This document shows, piece by piece, positions 21,965-32,462 of a stretch of 64,000 bases of DNA. Position 1 is the stretch's first letter. Every line of letters starts with the position of its first letter. Below the pieces are notes generated by a model that ran no database searches, had not been told where the DNA came from, and worked only from the letters and a program-made list of their open reading frames with translations. The DNA comes from Panorpa germanica (Eukaryota; Arthropoda; Insecta; Mecoptera; Panorpidae): assembly GCA_963678705.1 (NCBI GenBank), contig OY783213.1, forward strand, positions 11,722,451 to 11,786,450, read 5' to 3'. Position numbers and translations under genes: made by a program.

Positions 21965-22450
21965 TACTTTCTATTTTATTCAGCGCTCATTTTATATATT
22001 CTCAGCCCTTGCTTCCTGTAAGATTTTTTACCATTCCTGCCTAATGGTCGGATTCATTTTCCAATTCCTTGCACCTATTCTCTTAGGTGCTATTCCAATT
22101 GTTCTTTTCACTTCTCCCGTGAGTTAGCGGTTCTGTTTTCGCCTGTTCTTTCTACATATCCTAATCGTTGTAGTCCTTTCCTCCTAATATCGTATTCTCC
22201 ACTGTCCGTACTGCTCCATAAATTTTCCTTTCCGCAATCGCTCTTCCTCAAATTATCTGGCTTTATTATCACTTTATATATCAGGATTCTTACTTTGCAA
22301 TTTATGGTACTTAGGCAGATCTATTTAAGTTTAATAATTAACAACCGGCTGTAATTTTTGCTTTAATTTGAAATCTCATATTTTCTGAATCGCACATTTC
22401 ATTCTATCCAATTTAAAATTATTAGTCCATTCTTGTGTAACTTTCAGTTG
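21965..22450 (-). mobile_element. LINE polymerase relic (end of reverse transcriptase)
   Basis: On the minus strand several frames together give the C-terminal pattern of non-LTR polymerases: K-V-R-I-L-I-Y-K-V-I-I-K-P, then L-Q-R-L-G-Y-V-E-R-T (cf. L-R-W-x-G-H-V-x-R-M), then W-x-x-x-P-T-I-R-Q-E-W and K-I-L-Q-E-A-R-A. Stops and frame changes near 22110 and 22030 make it dead. RTE- or R4-like clades fit best, but I cannot choose. It differs from the LINE at 7631. Confidence 0.65.
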
Positions 22451-22725
22451 CTGTAATGTTGCAAACGCAAGTAACCCGTTCAATCCTCGATGCGGCAGAT
22501 CCTTTGTAGTTCAAGTACATTAATTTCCTGATAAGCTACGCTTTTATAAATCACAAAACGCGTACGTCCAATTTTTTAATTTAATAAGAATGAATTAATA
22601 CATCCCCAGGGCAGTTTCTTATAAATCTTAGGATTTATTGACCTTCCCATACACGTTGCAATTAATTCCTTTGCTTACAAGATGAGGTGTTATCTTTCTC
22701 ATTGCTTGGCTATATATTCGGTGCA

Positions 22726-22920
22726 TTACACTTTGTCCGCCCTTGCACTATAAGTACAGATAAATGGCTGATGAAACACCCGCGGCTGCGGTTGTTGTTC
22801 GCATAAGACTCTTACATACTTTAGACTTATTTCAAGACGGTCTGACAGGTACAGAACGAAAGTGTAAGTACTCTTAATCGCTTCACGCCTTACGTCCTTG
22901 GCGTCTGCCACCATTGTCAA
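22726..22920 (-). CDS. Intact 64-codon ORF opposite a possible plus-strand first exon
   Basis: The minus frame starts at ATG 22920 or 22914 (second Met), has mixed codon third positions and ends in TAA. It contains Y-L-S-D-R-L-E-I-S-L-K-Y-V-R-V-L-C-E-Q-Q. The opposite strand is also gene-like (see next entry). One of the two is a shadow; neither protein is recognised. No splice sites were found for the minus frame. The LINE relic on the same strand ends about 280 bp downstream, so LINE origin is possible. Confidence 0.25.
   Translation of the reverse strand: MTMVADAKDVRREAIKSTYTFVLYLSDRLEISLKYVRVLCEQQPQPRVFHQPFICTYSARADKV
22764..22863 (+). CDS. Possible plus-strand first coding exon
   Basis: ATG at 22764 in the context ataaATGGCTG opens 33 codons beginning MADETPAAAVVVRIRLL, then a good donor T|GTAAGTAC at 22864. 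A TATA-like 'ctatatattc' lies about 50 bp upstream (22709-22718). No matching downstream acceptor exon with the right phase was identified. It overlaps the minus ORF above. Function unknown. Confidence 0.3.
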
Positions 22921-23149
22921 ATGTGTGTTTAAGATAGGATTACATTTGCGTGAAAGAAATAAAGCACAAGCTCACTATTTATTGCTTCATACGAGGGTAT
23001 TATTAGTTTGAATTTTTACGAGTTCATAAAGTTTTGTAATAAAGTATACTCTCAATAAGAAGATTGTAAGCAAGGTCATAATTCAACAGTAAATTTCTAA
23101 TACATACAGTAGAGATGACAGGTTTAAACTGTTAGAGACTAAGGGAATA
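22921..23149. other. Intronic AT-rich stretch
   Basis: Nothing recognised. Confidence 0.3.
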
Positions 23150-23560
23150 CCGGAGTACTTAGAAAATCAGAGAAGCAGCGATATTAAAATGATCGTGTGG
23201 AAGGAAGGAGGAGACGGAGAGAGTATTGAGGATATGTGGAGAGAAGGAGAAAAACTGGAGTATATGAGGAGCAGTGGAAAGAGCGTGAAAGTAATATTGC
23301 CAGGAGAAACTGAAGGAAGAACATGGATGATTGAAATAAGGAAGAGGTGAAAAGAAAGAGAGGGAGAGAATAACAAACAACAGTGCAAGGCAATGGAAGA
23401 AAGCTAAGGAGGAAAGAATTAGTAAAGAAAGAAAATAAACGTTGTGAGCAAGAAAATTAAGAGGAAGTAATTGTAGTGAAAAGAGAATTTATAAAAAAGG
23501 AGAGGGTCTTGAAGAATAGTTTAGTTTTCTTTTATTCTGTTTGCACAGTTTGGAATGAAT
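23150..23560 (+). repeat. Purine-rich repeat J, copy 2
   Basis: About 370 bp almost purely A/G, ending 'gggtcttgaagaatagttta' like the other J copies. All three minus ORFs opposite it are Ser/Phe/Leu-rich shadows of the purine tract. The plus strand has stops. Confidence 0.5.
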
Positions 23561-24275
23561 AATTACTATTGAAGTTTTAATATACAGAAATGATCTGCAA
23601 TAGTAAATGGTAATGCCAAGAGATTGATCAATTAATAAATGCACGCGGTACTAATTTGCGAGTTAATCCTAGAAAATATTATCGTTAACATTCTAATCTT
23701 TAGCTAGAACTCCAATATTTCTACTAAGAAAAGATGTGTCAACCTTTATCATGATCTTTTTGTTTGCTTACTTCTTTTATTATGTGTAATTTCCATTTAT
23801 CTGATTTAAATAATCTTAATCCATCTGAAAACGGCTTTCAAACCAGGTCAAGTTACAGATCAATGAAACCGTAATTCATCGATGTAATTTAATATATTAT
23901 AAATTCGATAAGATATACCGCTACAACCAATAGCGATTAAATATGCAAATTCAGTTAATAATTGAAATATTTTTAAAGTGAAATTTGATATTTTATTAAA
24001 TTTGATTTTTCTACCGTTAATTTTTAAATACCATCTGCTTATATTTGCTTTAAATTGTACTTATATACTGTAATCTGTTATCTGTAATCGATCTTGTTTA
24101 ATCTAAACAAAACCTTGCGTGATGCTGTATCCCAGCTGTACCAGGAAGTTCTAATCATCTGAATATAACATTTATTGGATGAGCTGCTTTGCATATTCGA
24201 AATGTTTAAAACAACGTTGAGGAAATGATTTAAAAGAAATACTTAAAGTCTGAAGATGATTTTAATGCACCATTT
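23561..24275. other. Intronic AT-rich stretch
   Basis: Nothing recognised. Confidence 0.35.
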
Positions 24276-24854
24276 AATGAGGTTCTGTCCTATGTCTTAA
24301 TTTCTATAAAAGTGTACTATATATAGATAAAGTTGGTTACTAGAACCTCAAATGTTCAATAATTTTTTAATAACTCCTTATATGTTAAGAGATATTAACA
24401 ATTAAAAAAGTAATTTTGTCTCTTTAGAGAGATTCAACGTTGTACAACATTCCAAATGACAGAACGAAGTTTACAGGTTACCAACCTTACAGCTCATAAA
24501 TCTCTACTATATGAATTTATATATCAAAATATCAAATATTATTTACAGTTATTTCAAGGAACAATAAAAATTTCAATATTATGTCTACTTTAGCAGGGTT
24601 AAATAAAATAAAAACTTATTATTCTTTGGTTTGACTTGTTTATTTGACTACCAACAGTTACAGAACATTACCACAGCACTGACTTACTCAACAAATAACT
24701 GACGTTGAACGTCATACAAATATGGCCGACCATTTCTAGCGCTAAAGCTACAATTCAAACTTTTAATTGCTATATCTTCGTGAATATTTAGATATTTAAT
24801 AAAATAGACACACCAATACACATTTATTAACATCAATCGACCACTAAAAATGAG
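24276..24854 (-). mobile_element. MITE family A, copy 2 (inverted)
   Basis: Begins AATGAGGTTCTGTCC (decayed TIR), runs through 'aaagtgtactatatatagat', 'gacttgtttatttgactacc' and 'tgctatatcttcgtgaat', and stops at 'ccactaaaaatgag' just short of the other TIR. Same order as copies 1, 3 and 4, inverted. Confidence 0.88.
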
Positions 24855-25741
24855 TAACTTCACTTTTGTTGATTAGTTCCAATTTTAATAGTTTAATAAC
24901 CAATTTTTCCTAAACTCAATAAACGCACTACAAATTTGAAACAAGTTAAGCAATTGTATTGTTATTTCGAGAAAAAAGTGAAGCAAGCTCACTTAATATA
25001 TAACAGGTTATGGGCCCGTAGAAACTGAGATCTTGCGTGCATTTTTTTTTATCAAAGCCGCCTACATGTCTCATGTAAGCTCTACAGAGACACGAATCGA
25101 TCTGATCGCAGATTTTATCAGCGTCTTAATCACGTTGATCTTTGTCACGTTGATAAAATAACTTACATAAAACATCTACACAAGCATTTCATCTAAAGTA
25201 AGGTCAATACCCTAACTACAATCCAAACCCTTTTCTCCAACCGACCCCAACTCTAAATATTCGAAATTTCTTTATAAATATTCTTGCACAAGAATACATT
25301 CCATTTATTATAGATCTATTACTGAACTATATTACGAAAAGTGAAATGAATTTTGGCTTGTGAACAATAATATTGAAAGTGATCTTGATAAACTTGTTTT
25401 TTTTTTATTTAAATACTTTAAATATGTTAAGTAGCACTGTTATCGCGATGTTTATGCCAGGAGCAAGGAGTTGACCTTCAAACGTCCACTTATTTCTAAC
25501 AGATCCATTTTTATGAATGACGTGTTAGGTATTCTGCTTTACTATATAATAATACTGTGTAGCAAAGGTAAATGAACTCTATTAATTTCGTTTAAATAAA
25601 TAAAGCAAACCCACGAAAATAACAAACGTTAAATTCAAAAGAAATTGAAAGTAATTTTCAAATAAACAATGAAATGATATTAAACGGGTATTCTGTGTGA
25701 AATGGACCACTTCCTTTTCTAGAGTCCAGTGTTAGTTGTGT
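24855..25741. other. Intronic AT-rich stretch between two family A copies
   Basis: The two MITE copies flanking it are in opposite orientation, forming a ~0.9-kb spaced inverted pair. At 25080-25155 'cacgttgatc' and 'cacgttgata' recur. No gene signal. Confidence 0.35.
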
Positions 25742-26363
25742 AATGGGCTTGTGTCCTCATTTTTTAATGGTCGATTTTTCAATTGTTGATTGAAATTGAT
25801 GTTAATAAATGTGTATTGGCGTGTCTATTTTATTAAATATCTAAATATTGACGAAGATATAGCAATTAAAAGTTTGAATTGTAGTTTTAGCGCTAGAAAT
25901 GGTCGGCCATATTTGTATGACGTGAAATGCATTCTAACGTCAGTTATTTGTTGAGTAGGTCAGTGCTGTGGTAATGTTTTGTAGTTGTTGGTAGTCAAAT
26001 AATCAAGTCAAGTCAAAGAATAATAAGTTTTTATTTTATTTAACGCTGCTAAAGTAGACATAATATTAAACTTTTATTGTTCCTTGAAATAACTGTAAAT
26101 AATATTTGATATTTTGATATATAAATACATATAGCAGATATTTATGAGCTGTAAGGTTGGTAGCGGTTATGATGTCACATGCATTTGGAATTTGTACAAT
26201 GCCTTTAATAATTAAAGAGACAAAATGACTTTTTTAATTGTTAATATCTCTTAACATATAAGGAGTTATTAAAAAATAATTGAACATTTGAGGTTCTAGT
26301 AAGCCACTTTATCAATATATAGTACACTTTTATAGAAATTAAGACATAGGACACAAGCCCATT
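25742..26363 (+). mobile_element. MITE family A, copy 3 (best preserved ends)
   Basis: Both TIRs are intact: AATGGGCTTGTGTCC at the left and GGACACAAGCCCATT at the right, perfect reverse complements over 15 bp. 622 bp, no coding capacity. No clear target duplication is visible at either flank, so the superfamily is open. Confidence 0.93.
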
Positions 26364-26869
26364 GGCGACTCGATATTCCCAGCAAAAATAAAAAAAAAAT
26401 AAAAATTGTTTTTTTATTACTTACTTGCTGATAGTCTTTCCTCCGTTTAAATTTTTACCTCTGACTTTTATATGATTCAATGTATTACAGAATTACGTAT
26501 TTTTTTCCGCGTCATTTTTTTCGCAGTGCAGTCTAAGAAAGAGGCGTCTAAAGATTTTTTTACAGTATAGATACAATTGATAGACTAGGTTGCATTGGAA
26601 CTAAAAATAAGGTAATTTCAGGCAAGATGGAAGTCAATTAGTCTCTTTACGCCACTGTCTGTGTTTTCCTTCTGTAATGCTAAACTTCGTTAAAAAATAA
26701 TCTAATCTTATTAAAAAATAAAAGTAAAACAGAAAGTTTCGTAAATTCTATTGAATTATGTAAGATAAAGTGTTACATCTTCTAAACCGTTTGTTGTTTG
26801 AATTCAAAACATTTAGAGGAACTTTGCGTTAGGAATAGGGAGCAGTGTTATTGTTATAAGAGTAATAAA
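26364..26869. other. Intronic AT-rich stretch
   Basis: A good minus-strand donor (CAA|GTAAGTAAT) lies at about 26425, but the frame upstream of it is short and not convincing. Confidence 0.3.
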
Positions 26870-27056
26870 TCGACTGCAGAGTGAATTAAATGACTCCGTT
26901 GAAGAAGAACTAATAAACACGTTGTCATCAAAGCTGCCATGAAGACGCTGACGCTGATGCTAACGCACCAAGTGAACCAAGAAATACTTGATAAGCCTTT
27001 GATGTGTGAGGCTGAGGCTGGGGCATCAATCCAGGAGATTAATTTATTGGTTTAAC
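26870..27056. other. GC-richer patch open on both strands
   Basis: The plus strand has a 38-codon ATG frame (26939-27055, MKTLTLMLTHQVNQEIL...) ending TAA. The minus strand has a ~59-codon open frame. No splice signals decide between them; no family is recognised. Confidence 0.2.
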
Positions 27057-28429
27057 TTTGTCGTTCATAAAGCGTTTTCAAATATTCAATGTATTTATTT
27101 TGGATTAGGTTTTGTTGATTTTTTGCTAAATGCAATGTTTAGTTAGGATTGTTACAAACGAGAAATTGCATCAAAAGCAAATGGATGACAGAAATATAAG
27201 AAGAATAATACTGTGGTAGAATGTTTGAGTATTACAGGGGCATCATTACATTTATTTGGTTTAAATTTTCATTGAAATAATGGCTTGATAATTTTAACTT
27301 TAACTTCAGAGCAAAGCGAATTATCGGTCACAATTTCTGTAATATCCAGTTTAATTATTTCTATACTGTATATGTTATTGATGTAGATGTTTATATTTCT
27401 TAGTTATTAAGATGGTTCATTAATACATATTTTCTAACTTGTTAATTCGGTTTTGAAATATAGAACCACTCTTCAAGGCTACTCAAACTACACTTTGAAT
27501 AAGTCCGAATACTGTGCTCAGATATGAACAAACTATTTATTTGAATCAAAATCGTATTTAATCGTGTATAACCTCATTTGGACTAACTGATTATTTTGAA
27601 ATGTAAATATTTAAGGCGCCAAAATTAAAACTGAGGTAATTCCTTATAATACATATTATACTTTTCTATTTTCGGTTCCAAAAGGTTTTGGTTAAATATC
27701 AAGAAAATAATGTTTATACATTCTTTCGGTATAAATACCCAAATCTTAGGAAATCATTCAGTTTTTAAAAAAACAATCTTTAAAAAATAAACAACATTAA
27801 TAAAAATACTTTATTCTTAAAATTTCTAAAGTTATAAATTCTTATATAAATGCAAATTAAATATAACACTAACAACCAATTTCTAAATTTCTATAAGTTC
27901 TAATTATTGTATATTGCATCCGGTGCATTAAGTGCATCCACTAAATGCATCCGAATGAATTTTATTTCATATAAAAAACTAACAAACATTCTCATAATTT
28001 ATTTAAACTTTTTAAAAATTAAAATAAAAAAAAATCATAAAACGATCCGCACTTAACTAATGGCGATATTAAAAGTATAATATTTATAAATTATTACACA
28101 TAAATTTGTACAAAATGTTTAAATTTACATAAATTTCATAATTTAACATGTTTGAAATGTCTCGTAACTGACTTCATTCATCATCTAGTTTATTTATTTA
28201 ATTTAACCTAATTTTGTTCGTATTTTAACATTTTAAAAACATTGTATATTATTTGTAAATGATAAATACGCATATTTTTACTGAATGTTTAACAAATTGT
28301 GTTTGATTTATCATTGCTATTATTTTTATATGAGCTTTACATATGTTTTGTTTTATAACATATGGTGTTGCATGTTGCAATTCAGAAATGATATATCTTT
28401 ATAAAAATAACGCTTGAAATATTACATAC
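27057..28429. other. Intronic AT-rich stretch
   Basis: At 27914-27954 the motif TGCATCC occurs three times with a TGCATT variant in 40 bp, giving small overlapping palindromes. Otherwise nothing was recognised. Confidence 0.35.
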
Positions 28430-28640
28430 ACGACACCGTATTAAGGTCTAAACACACTGCAGTGTATGCAGTTCGGCCATACCATGAACACACCCGTTTA
28501 GATTGTGATCGTAGTGGTATGCGAATGAGGGTATTTCCGCTGACACTGTACCCCTCATGCCATCGGTGAGCAGTGTTCGATACCCTACATACTATACTTC
28601 CCTTCCGAAAGAACACTCTTCAGTGATCCTTAATAGTTTG
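28430..28640. other. GC-richer island, possible unknown repeat
   Basis: Open on the minus strand (64 codons) and on the plus strand (73 codons) with no domain and no splice sites. 'acactgcagtgt' is a small palindrome. Probably a fragment of an unrecognised repeat. Confidence 0.25.
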
Positions 28641-28796
28641 GGATGTTTCTCCCCCCAGCTACATACCCTAAATTCGATTTTCATCGTACACATGCAGATG
28701 CAATTTTTGCACAAGGTCTATAAAGACTGGCATAACATTTTTGTCATATTCTCAATAAGAAAATTCTTTTTTTTTTAAAACAATCGTAAGAAAGTT

Positions 28797-29002
28797 ATAG
28801 TCCAAATTACGATAGTTCGACAGCGACTTATACTTAAAAGAGGTTATAAGAGCGGTATAAATCTATAATACGATAATGAATTTTATCTTATTCGTTTCTA
28901 AATACATTCTAGAAAAATACGTGAGTCAGTGCTTTTTAGTTATATCGGCAGTTTATACACCACAACTTGTTTTAAGTATGAACTCTCGTAATTTGAACTA
29001 TA
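28797..29002 (+). mobile_element. MITE family E, copy
   Basis: Starts TAGTCCAAATTACGATAG and ends CTCGTAATTTGAACTATA, with 'aaaagaggttataagagcgg' and 'cacaacttgttttaagtatg' inside. The right arm has lost about 10 bp of the TIR. Flanked by TA on both sides, as expected for Tc1/mariner-type insertion. Confidence 0.85.
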
Positions 29003-29359
29003 TCATTGTTATATTCGTTTAAACGTAGGTGTTAAAAATACATAGGTGTTAATATGGCTTAAAAATCCAAATTTCAAAAGATAAAATCTGAATATTTAGT
29101 ATCGCAAGAAGTATTGAAACTTTTTCTACGTTTTCAATATGATCTTAAGAATAGTGATTTTCTTGGAACGTTCTTAACCAATAAGAAAATAACCCGGTTA
29201 CATTTTTTGTCAGTATAATAAAACTAGAATCGAAAAACGTATTTTTCTATTTAACCTTCAGCTATTCAGGTTTGCACAGTACATCTACATATATTTATTT
29301 CGATTTATGTTCAGCATCCATCGTGCTCATCTTCTAGTGATGCTGTATAATCTCTAATC

Positions 29360-29605
29360 TGATAACTGGTTCACTAAGATTGCCGTCAAACAAAACACAA
29401 ACGTCTTAAAGAGTAGAGAGACAAATCTATCTTTATTTCTAACGACGTTGCGCATATAAATACTTAACTGTACTAATATTAGCTTGTAGTTACGTGAATC
29501 CGAGAGATTCGTGGAGAGGAGGACAGGGAGAGCATCGTTGATTTGCCGAAGTGCCTCGTTTGCGTCCGCATCATCATCGGCGTCGGCGTCGACGTCGGTC
29601 TACAT
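29360..29605 (-). other. GC-rich island with acidic open frame, possible exon
   Basis: A minus frame of about 81 codons (no early ATG) starts with an Asp/Ala repeat (T-D-V-D-A-D-A-D-D-D-A-D-A-N), then N-E-A-L-R-Q-I-N-D-A-L-P-V-L-L-S, and ends at a TAG near 29360. A potential donor GTAACT splits it after S-D-S. The plus strand is also open for ~59 codons with a Ser/Ala repeat, because of the GTC/GAC-type trinucleotide run at 29560-29600. It may be an exon or a GC-rich promoter-like element. Confidence 0.3.
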
Positions 29606-30219
29606 CGAGTTTCACAATTGTTTTGTTTATTTTTCTAAGCGGGCACTAAGGTTCATTTACCTAATAGTTTAATTTCTGCGTTATTTATTTTATTTTTATA
29701 ACAAATTATAACACAGCTATACTTCTTTCCTTTTAAACATTCGGGCACGTTCCTGGTTGCTTTCTAGGAACATGTGCTTTTTCTGGATTTTGTTTAATCT
29801 TTTATTACTGGAGAGGTGTAGCCCGTTTTTTATTTCTTTTTTATTTTTTGCGAGTTTTTCTTTGAAGATAAAATACTATTTCTTTATTAGTATTTTAAGT
29901 AAGACAAATATACTATTTAATTTATATTTAGCGAACGTAATTGACCTTGGCCATGCTGTCTGTTTTATTCTGGCAAAATCAGATTTTCTTAATTTGATTA
30001 ATTTACCGTTCAAAATTCTAGACTCTACTCACTAAACTTAGTTACGGTTTATTTTAATAAGTTTCATTTAACATACAAAATTTACCTTGTACATAATTTT
30101 TTTAGTGTTAATTTAATGTAGAATCTCATAACAAAACTTATCTTCCAACATAAATTTAGGTTTTCTGGCGTTATAAATAAATATATTAGTAAAAGATATA
30201 GAATCGTGCCTCATTTATA
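29606..30219. other. Intronic AT-rich stretch
   Basis: The plus ORF at 29757-30035 is Phe/Leu/Ile-rich, typical of chance frames in AT-rich DNA. Nothing else. Confidence 0.35.
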
Positions 30220-30335
30220 TTTACCAACACACTGCCTAATAATATATTTAATGTTTGTACAATTGAACTAAATAACCAAATCCATAAAACATAGCGCTGA
30301 TCTGAAGACACAGTAATCTGACATCCATCATCATC
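30220..30335 (-). mobile_element. SINE family G, decayed copy
   Basis: 'cacactgcctaataatatat', 'ataaccaaatccataaaaca' and 'gatctgaagacaca' follow the order of the complete copy 360 bp away, in the same orientation, with the B-box partly deleted. Confidence 0.65.
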
Positions 30336-30677
30336 CCTCCTGGCTATCTTATTATTTTATATTTATTTATTGATGTTGTAGAAATATATTAAATCTTGAT
30401 AAATAATAAAACGAAACGTTGGGTTAAATATGTGTAAAGAAATTACACTAACCAGAGAACTGCATTGTGGTCAGATGAGCTAACGGTATATATTAGTTAT
30501 AGCTATTTTCATTGTAGTTGATATTTGAAGTCGACAGAACTCACTGTGCATAATGTTAAGTTATTATAAAATTAGATAAAACGGAATTGACAATTTAAAT
30601 AATAAACTTTAAATGTCGTTTCTTTTATTTCAGTTAAACAATCTAATTATTATAATGTGTATGTAAATTACTAAAAT

Positions 30678-30978
30678 AAAAGTCTTTGATTTTTTTTTTT
30701 TTATTTAATTTATTTAACGTCGGCCTATTTCCGATGCTGAGTCCTATCACCGACGACCTCCTTCAATGTTGGCAGTATTTATGGTGTCGTGGCCTCATAT
30801 ATGTGGGTTACACCACTGCCTAATAACTGTATGATTATGTATGACCATAATCAATATAAGTTCATAATAACCAAACCCAGAAAATATATATCTGGTCCGG
30901 GGATCGAACCCGAAGACACAGCAGTCGGCGTCAAGCTTCAATGCTCTCGCCCACTGTGTCGTCAAAAGTCTTTGATTT
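30678..30978 (-). mobile_element. tRNA-derived SINE family G, complete with target duplication
   Basis: Element 30693-30963, flanked by a perfect 15-bp duplication AAAAGTCTTTGATTT (30678-30692 and 30964-30978). Read on the minus strand it begins at 30963 with a tRNA-like head containing the RNA polymerase III B-box GGTTCGATCC (30910-30901), then a ~170-bp body, and ends in an A-rich tail (T-run at 30693-30702). At least eight further copies or fragments lie in this window. It depends on a LINE for movement. Confidence 0.92.
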
Positions 30979-31776
30979 CATAAGCAACACATAAGTTGGT
31001 TTAAAAATGTATAATTCCTAAAATGTCTTATATATATTACATTAAAAATACATTAATTTACATTTTGCGATTATGTTTGTGTTAATATATTACATTTCTA
31101 ATATATTCTACTTACTTGAATGATTTGATAAAAAAAACCATATAGGAACGCATATATATGATAAGTTTACATTTAAGCAGATAAGTTTTAACATTGTAAA
31201 AATGAAAAGAAATGTTACTTAAAATATCAAGCAAAAGGAACAGTTGCGATCTACGTTGACGGACGGTGTGACACTCGATTGTAAATTATTATTACTCTCC
31301 CAAAACTGATGGACACTTCGTAATGACACAAAGTTTATTTCCGGGCTCACTAATCACTTAAATAGCATTATTTTTGTATAGAAAGAATAATCATCTTGAA
31401 TTTTTTTTAAAAATGTAACACGGATGAGCGCCTCTCTTTCTCCGCACTATATCTCAGAAACGGTCAATCATACGAAAAAATGCGTAAAATCATATTTCAA
31501 GAGAATTTTATGCTCTATAACTTTGATCATAATACTAAATATCATTCAGAGCATAGGAAATAAGCTATTTAAAAAAAAAAAAAATTTGTGACCTTTATGT
31601 GTGACCAAATCTAGATTTGCGTACACGCGATTCTATGAGATTTTTGAGAGAACTTATAAAATGTCAAAACAAAGATTTATACAAGTTTCTAACTTATATT
31701 TCATCCAGAGGTTGAATCCTTATATAACTGGGTTATTACTTTAAATACTGCCAGACAAGTAGTCTCATACAATGCA
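30979..31776. other. Intronic AT-rich stretch
   Basis: 'gagcgcctctctttctccgc' near 31425 is a GC-richer patch of unknown origin. No gene signal. Confidence 0.35.
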
Positions 31777-32012
31777 TGGTCGAGCAGAGGCGGCCTTAGG
31801 GGGTGTAAGCCAAGTAGAAAAATTAATTTCTATATATTTATTTGAATCTTGCGCCTCGCTCTTTAGAAATCCCACTTGAATCACTCGTTTATATATTATT
31901 ATGATATAATATTATTTTTTTCGCCGTGAAAATATTTTTATTTTTTTTCGCGGCGGAAATATTATTTTTTCTCGCGGCCCTCGCAATGGCTAAAGCTGCC
32001 CCTGTGGTCGAG
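31777..32012 (+). mobile_element. hAT-type MITE family C, short form, perfect 8-bp target duplication
   Basis: The 220-bp element at 31785-32004 starts CAGAGGCGGCCTTAG and ends CTAAAGCTGCCCCTG, flanked by TGGTCGAG (31777-31784 and 32005-32012). Its ends match the 386-bp copy at 5933. Much of the right side is replaced by degenerate 'tattattttttcgcggc' repeats, so it is an internally rearranged relative. Confidence 0.92.
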
Positions 32013-32119
32013 TGCATACGACGAGGGCAATAGCATTTTCAATTCCATTACATCACGATTAACTAATTTATATTTATAAGCGGTGTTACACATTCATAGG
32101 TTATTGTACTACTAGCATT

Positions 32120-32185
32120 GAATATGTCGTACCGCAGCGACCGCCACCGCACCGCCCTGCCCTGCCAACGGGGCGGGTCCCTTAT
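32120..32185. promoter_or_regulatory. Short CpG/GC-box island
   Basis: A ~60-bp stretch of very high GC ('gaccgccaccgcaccgccct', 'acggggcgggtcccttataa') contains a GGGGCGGG GC-box next to a TATAA-like sequence. It stands out in AT-rich DNA. It could be a promoter element or a GC-rich microsatellite; no transcript evidence. Confidence 0.25.
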
Positions 32186-32396
32186 AATAACATCTGAGTT
32201 AAGCTGATTACGTTTAGGATATTATTATTATTACTATTACCGCAGACTACAGAGGTGGAATACAATATGTCATATTAATCAATGTCATGGAGTAAATTAA
32301 TATGTGAATCGTTCGTTGACAACAACCACTTTATAAAATATTATCAGCGCTTCTAAAAATGTGTGTCTAATCACTTCAATATTGTATACTAATATA

Positions 32397-32462
32397 TAAT
32401 TCAAATTATGAGAGTTCGGTGGTATCATATATTTATACGGCTCTTATAACCTCTTTTAATAT
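32397..32462. mobile_element. MITE family E, rearranged fragment
   Basis: The left terminus 'caaattatgagagttcggtgg' is followed by 'ggctcttataacctctttta', which in intact copies lies inverted relative to it. So the fragment is a TIR joined to an inverted piece of the interior. Confidence 0.6.

Noticed and set aside
23159-23393. Three overlapping Ser/Phe/Leu-rich minus ORFs
   Set aside because: They are shadows of a purine-rich tract, which is open in all three antisense frames.
27914-27954. Origin- or centromere-like TGCATCC array
   Set aside because: Only three to four units in 40 bp; too small to claim a function.
30899-30965. tRNA gene
   Set aside because: The B-box is excellent, but the stems of a tRNA cloverleaf do not form, and the sequence is the head of a SINE with target duplications.
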